From contig JAPMXV010000054.1 of assembly GCA_026936335.1 (NCBI GenBank), forward strand, positions 62,001 through 126,000: a stretch of 64,000 nt of DNA. Reading direction: 5' to 3'. The notes beneath the pieces are model-generated. The model saw nothing but the letters and a program-made list of their open reading frames with translations. It ran no database searches and had not been told where the DNA came from. Positions 1 to 14,400 of the stretch are shown here, piece after piece; the stretch's first letter is position 1; every line of letters starts with the position of its first letter. A program made the position numbers and the translations under genes. The DNA is from Mantamonas sphyraenae (taxonomy: Eukaryota; CRuMs; Mantamonadidae).

Positions 1-1599
1 GGCTTGGCCCGCAGGAATGAGGCGTCGCACACGCCCTGTCCATGGACCAAGGTCGACTTCGGGCAGCATGTTGCCCATGGTTTTGCTGGGAAACTTGCCG
101 CGTTGCACGCCGCTGTTCTCGTTGAGACCCAAGACCTCGCCGTCGCCCCAACACTTGACGGCGTAGCTGTGTGCCATGAGCACACAGACGTGGTTGTCGC
201 TGAGGGAGGCCTGCAGGACGCCGCCCGAGTCGAGGGCAGGCACAGGAGGCAGGTTGTCGCCTGCCGTGGCTGCGGTGGCGCCCACGTTGGGATTGTCCAC
301 AGGGTTGCCGAGTTGCAGAAAGTGGTTGGAGCCCTGGCAGCGCAGCTGGCCCACGGGACCGACGTCGACGACCACACAGATCCAATCGTGGCCCAGGGTG
401 GCTTTGATGACACGCACCCCTGTGCCAAAGTCCAACGGGGCGCTGGGTTGGAGCTGCTGGCTGAGGGATGACACACGGCCGCACATGACACTGCAGTCGC
501 CCCAGCAACGCAGGCCCCCGTCGTCACCCAGGACACACCAGGTGCTGCCACCTGCAAAGATGTCGACGGCGGTGACGTTGTCGGGCATGGCCATGTACGG
601 CAGGGCGTCGCCCATCTGACCCGCTGCGTCGCCCACGGTGTCGTGGGATGCCACCTGACCCCAGCACTTGACTCCCTGATAGGTGCCGTTGGTGGTGAGG
701 GCGCAGGTGCCAAACAGGCCCGAGGCCAGTTTGAGCACGGTGAGGTTTGTGCCGAGGTCCAGGTACGGGAGGGCGTCGCCCATCTGGGCTTTGCTGACGC
801 CGACGTCGTTGCTGTGGCCCAATCCCAGGTAGCCGCCGATGCCAAAGCACTTGACACGGTGTGTGGGATGCAACAGGACGCAGGTGTGGTACTGGCCCGT
901 GGTGGCCTGGAGGACGGTGACGCCTGTGCCCAGGTCCACCACCGAGGCGTTCTTGAGCGGGTGTGTGGCGTCGCCCAGCGTGTATGACTTTGGGTCGCCG
1001 TTGCCCACGCCACCGGCTGTGGTGTCGCCCCAACAGAACAGGGTGCCGTTACGCAGGATGGCGCAGGCGTGTGTGCAAAACGGCGCCGCATGGGCAAGGG
1101 CCACAGCCTTGTCCGGCAGATCAAAGGTGGGTGCGTTGGGTCCCATGTCGCCTTGCTTCAGCCCCACAGGCCCTCCCGTGCCGTCGGTGCCGTAGTGGAA
1201 GCGTCCGGACCAGGCGACGCGACCGTCGTGGCGAAGGGCATAGGTGAACGTGAGCAGCGTTTCCACCTGTCGCACGGGCCCTCCCATGTCGCTGGTGATG
1301 TAGTCTGCACCGACGACCACGCCGTACTGGGTGCGGCTGGACTGGCCCAGCACGCCGTTCTGGTTGTAGCCCCAGCAGGCCAGGCCGCCTGTGCGCCAAT
1401 CGGGATCGCTCACGTTGCGACGCGCGCACATGTACAGGTAGCCAGCGTCCAGGTCGTATGCATCATACAGGGCGGCACGTGCATGGCTGGAGGTGTGAGG
1501 GTTGTATGGCTGGGATGCAGAGGTTGGTGGCGTGGTGGCCAAGGAGAGGAGGGAGAGGGAGAGAAGAAGAAGGGTGAGGCGGAGAGTTCGCCCAGTCAT
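1..1599 (-). CDS. Secreted RCC1-repeat (beta-propeller-like) protein, 3' end outside window
   Basis: The minus-strand frame from the ATG at 1599 stays open for 533 codons to the window edge, so the C-terminus is missing. The N-terminus (MTGRTLRLTLLLLSLSLLSL, then ATTPPTSASQP) looks like a cleavable signal peptide. Behind it are repeated blocks with a Cys-Trp-Gly core: LACWGYNQNGVLG, LFCWGDTTAGGVGNGD, VKCFGIGGYLGLGHSND, VKCWGQV, LRCWGDCS and VKCWGDGEVLGLNEN. This CWG-rich pattern belongs to the RCC1_2-like repeats of extracellular or membrane-anchored protist and bacterial proteins, not to nuclear RCC1. Sequons such as NVS, NGT, NAS and NLT fit passage through the ER. No intron is needed. The ligand or role cannot be inferred; a transmembrane anchor could lie beyond the edge. 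Confidence 0.8.
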   Translation of the reverse strand, partial: MTGRTLRLTLLLLSLSLLSLATTPPTSASQPYNPHTSSHARAALYDAYDLDAGYLYMCARRNVSDPDWRTGGLACWGYNQNGVLGQSSRTQYGVVVGADYITSDMGGPVRQVETLLTFTYALRHDGRVAWSGRFHYGTDGTGGPVGLKQGDMGPNAPTFDLPDKAVALAHAAPFCTHACAILRNGTLFCWGDTTAGGVGNGDPKSYTLGDATHPLKNASVVDLGTGVTVLQATTGQYHTCVLLHPTHRVKCFGIGGYLGLGHSNDVGVSKAQMGDALPYLDLGTNLTVLKLASGLFGTCALTTNGTYQGVKCWGQVASHDTVGDAAGQMGDALPYMAMPDNVTAVDIFAGGSTWCVLGDDGGLRCWGDCSVMCGRVSSLSQQLQPSAPLDFGTGVRVIKATLGHDWICVVVDVGPVGQLRCQGSNHFLQLGNPVDNPNVGATAATAGDNLPPVPALDSGGVLQASLSDNHVCVLMAHSYAVKCWGDGEVLGLNENSGVQRGKFPSKTMGNMLPEVDLGPWTGRVRRLIPAGQA

Positions 1600-1657
1600 T
1601 GGAACGGGTGGATTGATTGGGAAAGGGAGGGCGGGGGAGGAAGATGGGTTGTGTGGT

Positions 1658-2470
1658 TCATTCGCCAAACACCCAATCGCGATGGTTGGTGGTGTGTGTG
1701 TTGCGTGTGTTGATGGGGGAGGACCAGGACGGGGTGGAGGTAGGGGTGGAGTTAGAGGTAGAGGTGGAGGTGGAGGTGGGGGGATGGGAAGAGGAGGACG
1801 ATGATGAGGAAGGGTCGTCTTTGTCTGGGTTGAGGCGGCGACGACGGGCAGGAGGTGGGTGTAGGTCGTCGTCAGCGTCGATCATCACGTCTTCCGTCTC
1901 GTCGACAAAGGTCCATTTGTGGCCCATGCGGCGTGCAATGTACTGATTGAGACAGTGGAGGCTGCGTGTCTGCACATGGAGGAGCGAGGGGAGGTGGCTC
2001 AAAACTGACGTCTGCAGGGTCTGACGCTGTGAGCTGGGACGCATGCGACACAGAGGGCTCAGGATGGGTTTGAATGACAGCGACGTGGCTCTGTACATGT
2101 GAGGAATGCGCGTGTTGCTGTGCAAATGGTCCACGTGGGCCGTGTAGACATCGATTGGACCGGGGGCCTCTGCGTTCAGGTATTTCAGCAGCCGTTTGGC
2201 CAGAGTAGTCTGGTGTAGGCGTTGTTTGTGGTCTTCCTCGGCATGGGATGTGTTGTGTGTGTGGCGGTGGCGGCGGGTGTGGCCAAGGGGCACCGAATCG
2301 GCTTGTCCCTTCTGCTCCTCCAGCAACTCGCGTTTACGCTTGAGGCGTGTGGAGGTGCGTAGTGTGGCAGGGGTGACCATGTACTGTACTGTCCGAGTCG
2401 GAGTAGAGGTTGAGCGTGTGGGTGGTGTGCAGGCGGGGTTGTGTTGGTGGACAGGGGCGGGGAGATTCAT
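1658..2470 (-). CDS. Hypothetical basic, low-complexity protein (270 aa)
   Basis: This is an intronless open frame between the RCC1-like gene (58 bp away) and the CDC5L stop codon (11 bp away), on the same strand as both. It has a basic segment near the N-terminus (RLKRKRELLEEQKG), a middle part without recognised motifs, then a conserved-looking stretch (GHKWTFVDETEDVMIDADDD), an Arg cluster (ARRRRLNPD) and a Ser/Thr/Pro-rich tail. The Arg and Lys clusters could be nuclear localisation signals. Translation may begin at a later Met (MVTPATLRTS). I do not recognise a family. Low-complexity composition means the frame could be partly fortuitous, but its length and its fit in the gap favour a real gene. 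Confidence 0.5.
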   Translation of the reverse strand: MNLPAPVHQHNPACTPPTRSTSTPTRTVQYMVTPATLRTSTRLKRKRELLEEQKGQADSVPLGHTRRHRHTHNTSHAEEDHKQRLHQTTLAKRLLKYLNAEAPGPIDVYTAHVDHLHSNTRIPHMYRATSLSFKPILSPLCRMRPSSQRQTLQTSVLSHLPSLLHVQTRSLHCLNQYIARRMGHKWTFVDETEDVMIDADDDLHPPPARRRRLNPDKDDPSSSSSSSSHPPTSTSTSTSNSTPTSTPSWSSPINTRNTHTTNHRDWVFGE

Positions 2471-2481
2471 TCGATGATGGT

Positions 2482-4972
<2,491 letters not shown>

Positions 4973-5094
4973 GGTGGTGGTGGTGTGGTGGTGGCAGCGG
5001 TGGCGCAGGTCGGCGCAGGGTTGGCCAACCGAACATCACACCCGTGGCAAGGAGCGCCGCAAGCACACCCACAGACCACACACACATAGAGGAG

Positions 5095-7683
<2,589 letters not shown>

Positions 7684-7857
7684 GGGCGGCAGCTGCAGCA
7701 AGTGAATTCCAAGTACATGTTGGTTGTTGGGGGGAATGGGAATGGGGTGGGGAAGGGGGGGGGGGGGGGGGGAGTGAAAGAGGGGGGGGTGGTGGGGTTG
7801 GGATGGTTGGGCTAACGTGGATCCCTCGATCAGATCACAAACGGATTTTCCAACACG
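7684..7857. other. Short intergenic stretch with an 18-G run
   Basis: The 174 bp between the DHX15 stop and the TXNDC9 ATG hold an uninterrupted run of 18 G (7755-7772) and a second run of eight G (7782-7789). Nothing coding is evident. Long G tracts can form G-quadruplexes and are also a common site of length error. An untranslated exon or an upstream start for TXNDC9 cannot be excluded. Confidence 0.6.
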
Positions 7858-8722
7858 ATGAGCAGCGACGACAAGCAGGACTTTCTGAACGACAAATTGT
7901 AGGTGGAGCGACGGGGCGTGTGGGCGGGGAGGCACACAGGGTGCGGCATGGAGGAGGAGAGGCGCTCGTGGAGGCGTGCGGGAAGCAGAGGGGTGCAACG
8001 GTAGCGCGCCAAAAAAAACGCATCGGGATGCGGATCCGCTGACGCAAGGCATCACAGCGCGGACACAAACCTGGACGTGGACGACGAGGAGGATCTGGAG
8101 TGGGACGACGATGATCCGGAGCTGATGCGGCTGCGAGAGGCACGCATGCAGGAGCTGCAGAGGATGTATTTGAAGGAGGAGAACAAGACGCGCAACGAGC
8201 ACGGCAAGTACGAAGAGATCACGGAGGACAGGTTCCTGAAGATGGTCACGCAGGCAGAGCATGCAGTGGTGCACTTTTTCCACAAGGAGTTTGAGCGGTG
8301 CCAGATTCTGGACCAGCACCTGGCGGTAGGTTGCGTGAGAGGAGAGGCGAGGCGGAAAGCGCGGGAAAGCAGATTGGCTGACGCGGTCGCAGACACTGGC
8401 GCACAAGCACTACGACACAAAGTTTGTCAAGATTGAGGCGGAAAAGGCGCCGTTCTTTGTGAACAAGCTGCAGATCAAGGTGCTGCCGGCAGTGATCTTT
8501 TTCGTGGACGGCGTGGCTGTGGACCGCATGGTGGGGTTTGACGACTTGGGAGGGAATGATGACTTTCGCACGGCGGCGTTGGAGAAACGGTTGGGCAAGG
8601 CTGGGGTGATTGAGTATGACAACAAGTCGACAAAGGTGCAGAAGAAGCGGGAAAAGTCGATCAAGGCGTCGAATGGGCAGGATTTTGATTTGACGGACTA
8701 CGAGGTGAGCATCGGGTTTTGA
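7858..8722 (+). CDS. TXNDC9: TXNDC9 / Plp1-type thioredoxin-domain protein (CCT chaperonin regulator)
   Basis: Three exons (7858-7898, 8058-8325, 8393-8722) with introns of 159 and 67 nt give 212 aa, matching TXNDC9 (226 aa in human). An acidic, charged N-terminal helix (DDEEDLEWDDDDPELMRLRE) precedes a thioredoxin fold. Its active-site region reads HFFHKEFERCQILDQHLA, so the redox CXXC is absent and a single Cys remains, as in the family. Later signatures are KFVKIEAEKAPFFVNKLQIK and GFDDLGGNDDF. Orthologues bind the CCT/TRiC chaperonin and affect actin and tubulin folding rather than acting as reductases. The N-terminal exon of 41 nt is the least certain part. The gene is convergent with the membrane-protein gene; the gap is purine-rich. 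Confidence 0.88.
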
Positions 8723-8799
8723 TCGGAGAAGGTGGGGGAGAGGGAGAGGGTGTGGGTTTGGGGGAGGGGAGGGGGAGGAGGGGAGGGTTTATGGTGGTG

Positions 8800-9706
8800 T
8801 TAGGCGGAGGAGGAGGAGGATTTGGTGGTGGGGGGTTGGCGGGGCTTGAAGATCGTCAACCGCCAGCTCGGTGACGATGCTGTTAAAGATTCCGAAGAGC
8901 GGTTCTTGGATTCGCCGGTGCTTAAAGATGCCAGGAACACAAGGATACCGACGACTTCGACTGCGCGCAAAGTAAATGAATAGGTCAAAAAATTCGTCTG
9001 CCGTCTGTGCTCGCCGCGATGTTGATCTGATGATGCTGAGAATTGCAAACAGTAGGAATATGCACGTAGAAGTGACCGTTAAACTTCCAATTCTCAATAA
9101 CCTACGCTTGGTTGCCTGATTTGTGCTGAATCGACGCAGTGCCAGAACCAACTTTCCGCCGTAGAAGAAAACCCCAATCATCACAGCCACCATGAGGAGT
9201 TGAAAAGACAATGCAAACACCTGCACCACACCAACATCCAGTTCACCACTGTCTCCCAGAAGTAGGATCATCGACATTGCTTGCCCTATCCATGACAAAA
9301 CCAACAGGCCTCCAAGGGAAATCCGTAGTTTCAACACAATTGGTTGAGAAGTTGCCGGGTTGCTTTGGGCCCAAATTTTGCCCCAGGTAAACACCAAGAA
9401 CAGAAACACATTGACGTAGAAGACACCGCCAATATCGAAAATAACAGTGAGGACCTCACGTGAGATGGTTTGGTCGAATGCGAGGCCATACCGGATCACC
9501 CGAGCAGTGGAAAGGAATGCACAGGCAATGTTGACGACTACCGCTGGTCGGGGGGATGTGGTCGGTGCCCAGTACATGGACAGTAGGTTGCCAACGGAGA
9601 ACAACACGAGAGCACCGAAGACAGTGATGCAGGTGATGAAGTACACCGTAAAGCCGATGTCGTTGCACCCTTCGATAATGTATCCTCGGTCGATTACTTC
9701 GCACAT
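8800..9706 (-). CDS. Multi-pass (about seven-TM) membrane protein, family not recognised; one frame break
   Basis: From the ATG at 9706 the product shows successive hydrophobic segments: VYFITCITVFGALVLFSVG, then regions around AVVVNIACAFL, VIFDIGGVFYVNVFLFLVF, LGGLLVLSWIGQAMSMILLL, VFALSFQLLMVAVMIGVFF and IGSLTVTSTCIFLLFAIL. The order resembles a seven-helix receptor or TOM1/GPR137-like topology, but I cannot assign a family. In the frame as given, the last part turns polar (ARSRSRRYPCVP). Dropping one base at about 8961-8967 restores a seventh hydrophobic helix (VEVVGILVFLASL) and a Ser-rich tail ending at 8800-8802. I therefore infer a one-base insertion. Without it the frame ends at 8789. 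Codon use is visibly less GC-rich than in DHX15. The start is only 59 bp from the divergent NRPS ATG. Confidence 0.7.
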
Positions 9707-9765
9707 TCTGAAGCGAAGATCTCAGTTTCCAAAACGGTGTGCCCACTTGCGGGAGCTCATCCAAC
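9707..9765. promoter_or_regulatory. 59-bp divergent promoter interval between membrane-protein gene and NRPS
   Basis: Only 59 bp separate the two divergent ATGs, so transcription starts for both must lie here or inside the opposing 5' coding ends. No TATA-like element is obvious. This is positional inference only. Confidence 0.4.
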
Positions 9766-11428
9766 ATGAACTTTCTGAGCGCGAGTCGAGCTCAATCACC
9801 AAGCTGTGATGACGTCGTTTTGCGAGTCCGCAAACGAGTCTGGATCGAGTATACCCATGGGGAACTTGAAGGAACAGTGAACAGCGTCATCGCCGCCTTC
9901 GAGGAGTGCGGAGTCGAAAAAGGATCCAGAATCCTGTGTGTACTGGAGGACACCGGTCATTTCTATCTCTTGGCATCCTACCTTGCCTGCGAACGGTACG
10001 GTATGGTTCTCGTACCGTGTCTCGCGCCTCGAGGTCGGCGTGTGCACAAGCAGAAGCCACGATTTGCATCGATTCTGTCGTCATGCCATATGCGATGCAC
10101 CCTTACTACCAAATCGGTGCAGAACATGTACAGAGAGGTTTTCGAAAGTCCCGTGCTGCTTGATGAACTTGAGCCAACAGCGAAAGTGTTTCAACCAAAA
10201 ACACCTCTCCCAAGCACGTTGGTTCTGCTCCAGTACAGCAGCGGAACTACGAGCAACGCCAAGCCGGTGCAAGTAGCCTTTGAGGATCTACATCACAACC
10301 TTCAGGTTCTCCAGTCGACGCTCCATGTGACCACGAACGGAGTGCAGTTTCGGTCTTGGCTTCCGTGGTGGCATGATCTGGGACTGATTTCGATGTTGCT
10401 GCTACCCTACTGGTGCTCCTGTGTCTCCCATCACGTTTCACCATTTGATTTTGTCACCGATCCATCAATGTGGCTCCTGGATTGTGGCAGATTGCCAGTC
10501 GTGAGCGCAACTCCAGATTTTGGGTTGCAGCTCGCTTTGCATCGCAAAGTAGACCTCGATTCAGTTCGTTGGCATGCCCTTATCCTGTGTGGGGAGGTCA
10601 ACCGTATGACCACTTGGGAAGCGACAAAGGCAGCATACCCCAGGTTGCACGAGACCCTTTGTCCCATGTATGGATCAGCAGAGACGACGTTGTGCGTGAC
10701 CTGCTCTTGGCGCCATTCATCCATGGTTGAAAGGGATGGGAGCGTCAGCAACGGAGGAGTCAAGCAGGATGCAAACATCCTCATCGTCGATTCTACAACG
10801 AGGAGTCAGACTGTGAGCATGGGAACTATAGGACTTGTCTTTGTTTCTCAGCCGTCGATCTCAACAGGATACTACAGAGGAGTTGCTGCAACTGGCCAAT
10901 TTCGAAAGTACATTCGTGGATTCGGACCATTCTACGAAACTGGTGACGAAGGACGAGTCACAAATGACGGCTTGTACTTGCGAGGTCGAATCAATGGATG
11001 TGTTTGTGTCGCAGGAGAGAACGTGTGGATGGAGGACATTGAGCATGCAATGACCCGTCTGTGCGAGGAGGCGAAGTGGTGCAGAAAGGGGAATGTGGCC
11101 GCCTGTCCAATGACAGACACCACACCACCATCGGTTGCTGTGTTTCAGGAGGTGATCAACACATCCAGTATCGACAAAAGGGAATGCGAACTCATAGCAG
11201 CATCTCTTCAACAAGCATTCCCACAGATTGAACTGATTATGACATTCTGCGATTCTGGAACCATGTAAGTGTGCAAGTGAAGAGACGTTGATGAACATTG
11301 CTCACACCAAAGCAGCGCAAAAACGACAAGTGGGAAACCAAACAGATCAAAAACACTCAAAAAGCTGGAGAAGCAGCGCAACAATCGACCACAGGGATCC
11401 AACAGTGTACAAGCCGTGATTGCCAACT
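9766..11428 (+). other. Loading domain: fatty acyl-AMP ligase (FAAL)-like adenylation domain
   Basis: Hallmarks that separate FAALs from amino-acid adenylation domains are visible: LLQYSSGTTSNAK (residues about 154-166, P-loop), SWLPWWHDLGLI (about 197), ATPDFGLQLALHRK (counterpart of the FAAL PNFA motif), MYGSAETT (about 302), YETGDEGRV (about 390) and LRGRINGCVCVAGENVWMEDIE. The catalytic-lysine region AKTTSGKPNR is split by the intron: exon 1 ends in ...GT plus AT, and exon 2 begins C-GCA-AAA. The domain would adenylate a fatty acid and acylate the adjacent carrier protein without CoA release. The Gly after the P-loop Lys is replaced (AKPV instead of PKGV). Composition is less GC-biased than in the flanking housekeeping genes. 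Confidence 0.85.
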
Positions 11429-14400
11429 GCATGATGGCCACGTTGCAAGTGGAAAATCTGCCTTTGGACCAAAGCTTGTTCACGCTAGGCGGTGACAGTA
11501 TTCTGAGTATGCAAGTGGTGCAGAGACTGCAACGCGAGGGGCTTCGTGTGACAAGCAGTCAGGTGTATGAGCTGCAGACGGTGCGTGCGCTGGCTAATGC
11601 CCTTCAAGAAGATGCGAACACACAGCAGGGTTCACACGAGGATGTTGCAGTGGCAGCTGTGACGCAGTATGACGTGCACGAATGTGACGGAGAGGCACTG
11701 AGCAGACTGTACGAAGAAGCACGGCGCGGGGTGGTTGGCGCAACGAAGGAGATTGTGATGTGTGGATTGGGCACGGGGTATGTGGACCTTGGGAAGCGTC
11801 TGCTGTGTTGTGGAGACGCTTGGGTGATGTGTGCATGTGGAGACGGGCGTGTGACGATGTCCTACCGCGCAGAAGCTGTGGAATCTCCGCTGGAAGTGAT
11901 GCGGGGTGTGCTTGTGGGACTGGGACGAGAGGCTGTGATGCCGATGTCGTCGATGCAGCAAGGGATGGTGTTTCACTCGCTGCACAGCAGTGGCTCTGGG
12001 AAGCGGGTCCAGGAAGGACCTGCTGGTACCCCGAGTGCTACGTGGTCTACAGCCATGTTGGGCAGCGTGGTGGATGGCCGAGCAGAGTACGTCGAACACG
12101 GATTGCTGGAGATGGACAACCTGGACCGTGTGCATGCGTACGCAGAGGCATGGGCAGGCGCTTGTTCATCGCATGCCATGCTGCATGCAAGTGTGGAGTG
12201 GCCGTTCATGCGGATCGAGCGTCAGAGCACACTGAGAGTGGACTACGTGCGCGCTGACGGCTCCGATGTGATGAGGACGGTTGAAGCACACAAGAGTATC
12301 CCGATGCGACTCGACTTGGCACCGCTGGTGCGATTGCTGCTGGTGTTGCACAGGGACACGGGGAAGACAACGGTCCTGGTTACATTCCACCACGCTGTGC
12401 TTGACGGGTGGTCAAACGCGCTGCTGTTGCGGGAGATCAGTCTGCGATACATGGAGCAGTACGAAGGAAGCGTGGGTCGGGCCACAGCTATCGCAGGACA
12501 CACCGACCAGTTAGAGTATGCATGGTGGCTGTGGAACTCGAGCAAGGGGGATGCGCGACGACACTTTGCAGAACGGTTGAAGGGCGGCCCGGGTGGCAGT
12601 TTGGTGATGAACGAAGTGCAGCGCGAGCCGGCGGAGGAAGCACCGACGAAAGCCGTGGAGCGGATCACTGTGAAAGCACAGCTGCCTGCGGACGGGAACG
12701 AGGCACTGGCAGTGACAGTGAACACGCGAGTGCTTGCGGCATGGGCACTTGTGCTAAGCGAGCTGTGTGGACAACAACGAGTGACGGTTGGCATGACACT
12801 GAGTGGCCGACCCGGAAGCGTGGAGTCGACATCAAGGCTGGTTGGATTGTATGTGTGCACACTGCCACTGTGTGTGGACGTGGAACTGGGACTGGGGCTA
12901 GATGGTTACCTGGAGCGGGTGATGCGAGAACAGCAGCGCTTGCAAGAGTTCCAACACTGTGGGTTGCCGGAAGTTGCAGGGTGGTGTGGATACGGGCAGG
13001 CTGGAGAAATGTTCGACAGCGTTTCTGTGTTTGAGAACTACCCTGGGATGGATGGAGAAGGTGGGGTTGGAGAGACACTCACGGAAGAGAGTGTGCGACA
13101 ACCGTTCCGTGTTCACAGTGCGACGAGTGAGGAAGTGACGAACTATCCCGTGCTGCTGGCATCGACTGTGGACAAGAGACGTGGCGTGGTGGAAGTGCAC
13201 ATGGAGTTTTCGAATGCAGGGGGAGGCATGGCACGTGCCGTGCGCGAACGGTTGGCGGAGCAACTGGAGGGGTACCTGCGTGTGCTGTGCAGGGTGAAGA
13301 AGGGGAAACCACAGACACAAGTGGGCCGCGTGGTGGGAAAGGGATGGACACGATCAGTTGGGATGGACGGAGTGACACGTGCACGTTCAGCGTTGTCAGG
13401 GCTGGGCGGGAGGACAGGAGAGGTGACTTTGCACGTGTGCAGCGTGAGCAAGGGTGAAGTACATCTGAGCCGTGGGATGGTGTACGCGATGGGGAGGCAG
13501 GTGGCAGCGGAGCTGACAAGCATGACAGTTGGGGCAGGACCTGGTACGGTGGTGGGAGTGTGTCTGGAAGCACAGAGTGTGTACACAGTGGCATGCTGTC
13601 TGGGAGTGTGGATGTGTGGAGCAGCAGTGCTGTGTATGGAACCGCGGAACCCGGACTCGAAGCTGGAGGCACTTGCGTTGGAGGCGCAGCCGTGTGCTGT
13701 GATCACGACGCCGGAGCTGGCGGATGCACGGAACTTGGGCAGGTTGTGCGGCAACAGGATTGTGTGTGTGGCAACCGAAGGAGTCCAGGTAGCACGCAGG
13801 GGAGTTGGTGGCAGCTGGGATGGTGAACGACCATGTGTGCGTGTGTGTGGTGGTTTGGTGGCGTATGTGATTGCGACGAGCGGAACGACGGCCGGCAGAA
13901 GCAAGCTTGTGCCTGTGACACACCGGGCGTGGATGAATACGTGCATGGACAGTCAAGTCGGTGTGGCTGGTGTAATGGTCAGCGATGTTGACAGCGGAGC
14001 AAGGGTGTACCAGTTTGCATCTTTGCAGTTTGATGCCAGCATGTACGAGATTGGCTGTGCTCTTGCACGAGGAAGTAACCATGGGCATTTGGTGCACCAG
14101 CGCGATGGGGAAGGACTTTTGGGTGGAATGTCGCTGCTGGACGAAAGGTGCACATTGGCATTGATACCTCCTGTGGTGTTGACCCTGGGATGTAGGGCGC
14201 GCTTGCTTGATGAAGAAGTGGTCGTGGACACACTGGTGACGGGTGGCGAAGCATGCAGTGCAGCAGTCGTGAACGAGTGGACCCGTGTGTGTGTGGGAGA
14301 ATGATCCATGCGTACGGGCCGTCGGAGGACGCAATTGTGTCAAGCGCACTGATGGTGGAAAGCTCTGGTGTGAAAGAGGCACCAGGGATTGGCAGTGCAC

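Noticed and set aside
4-1500. Plus-strand open frames opposite the RCC1-like gene
   Set aside because: The minus strand shows a signal peptide and regular CWG repeats over 533 codons; the plus frames are shadows.
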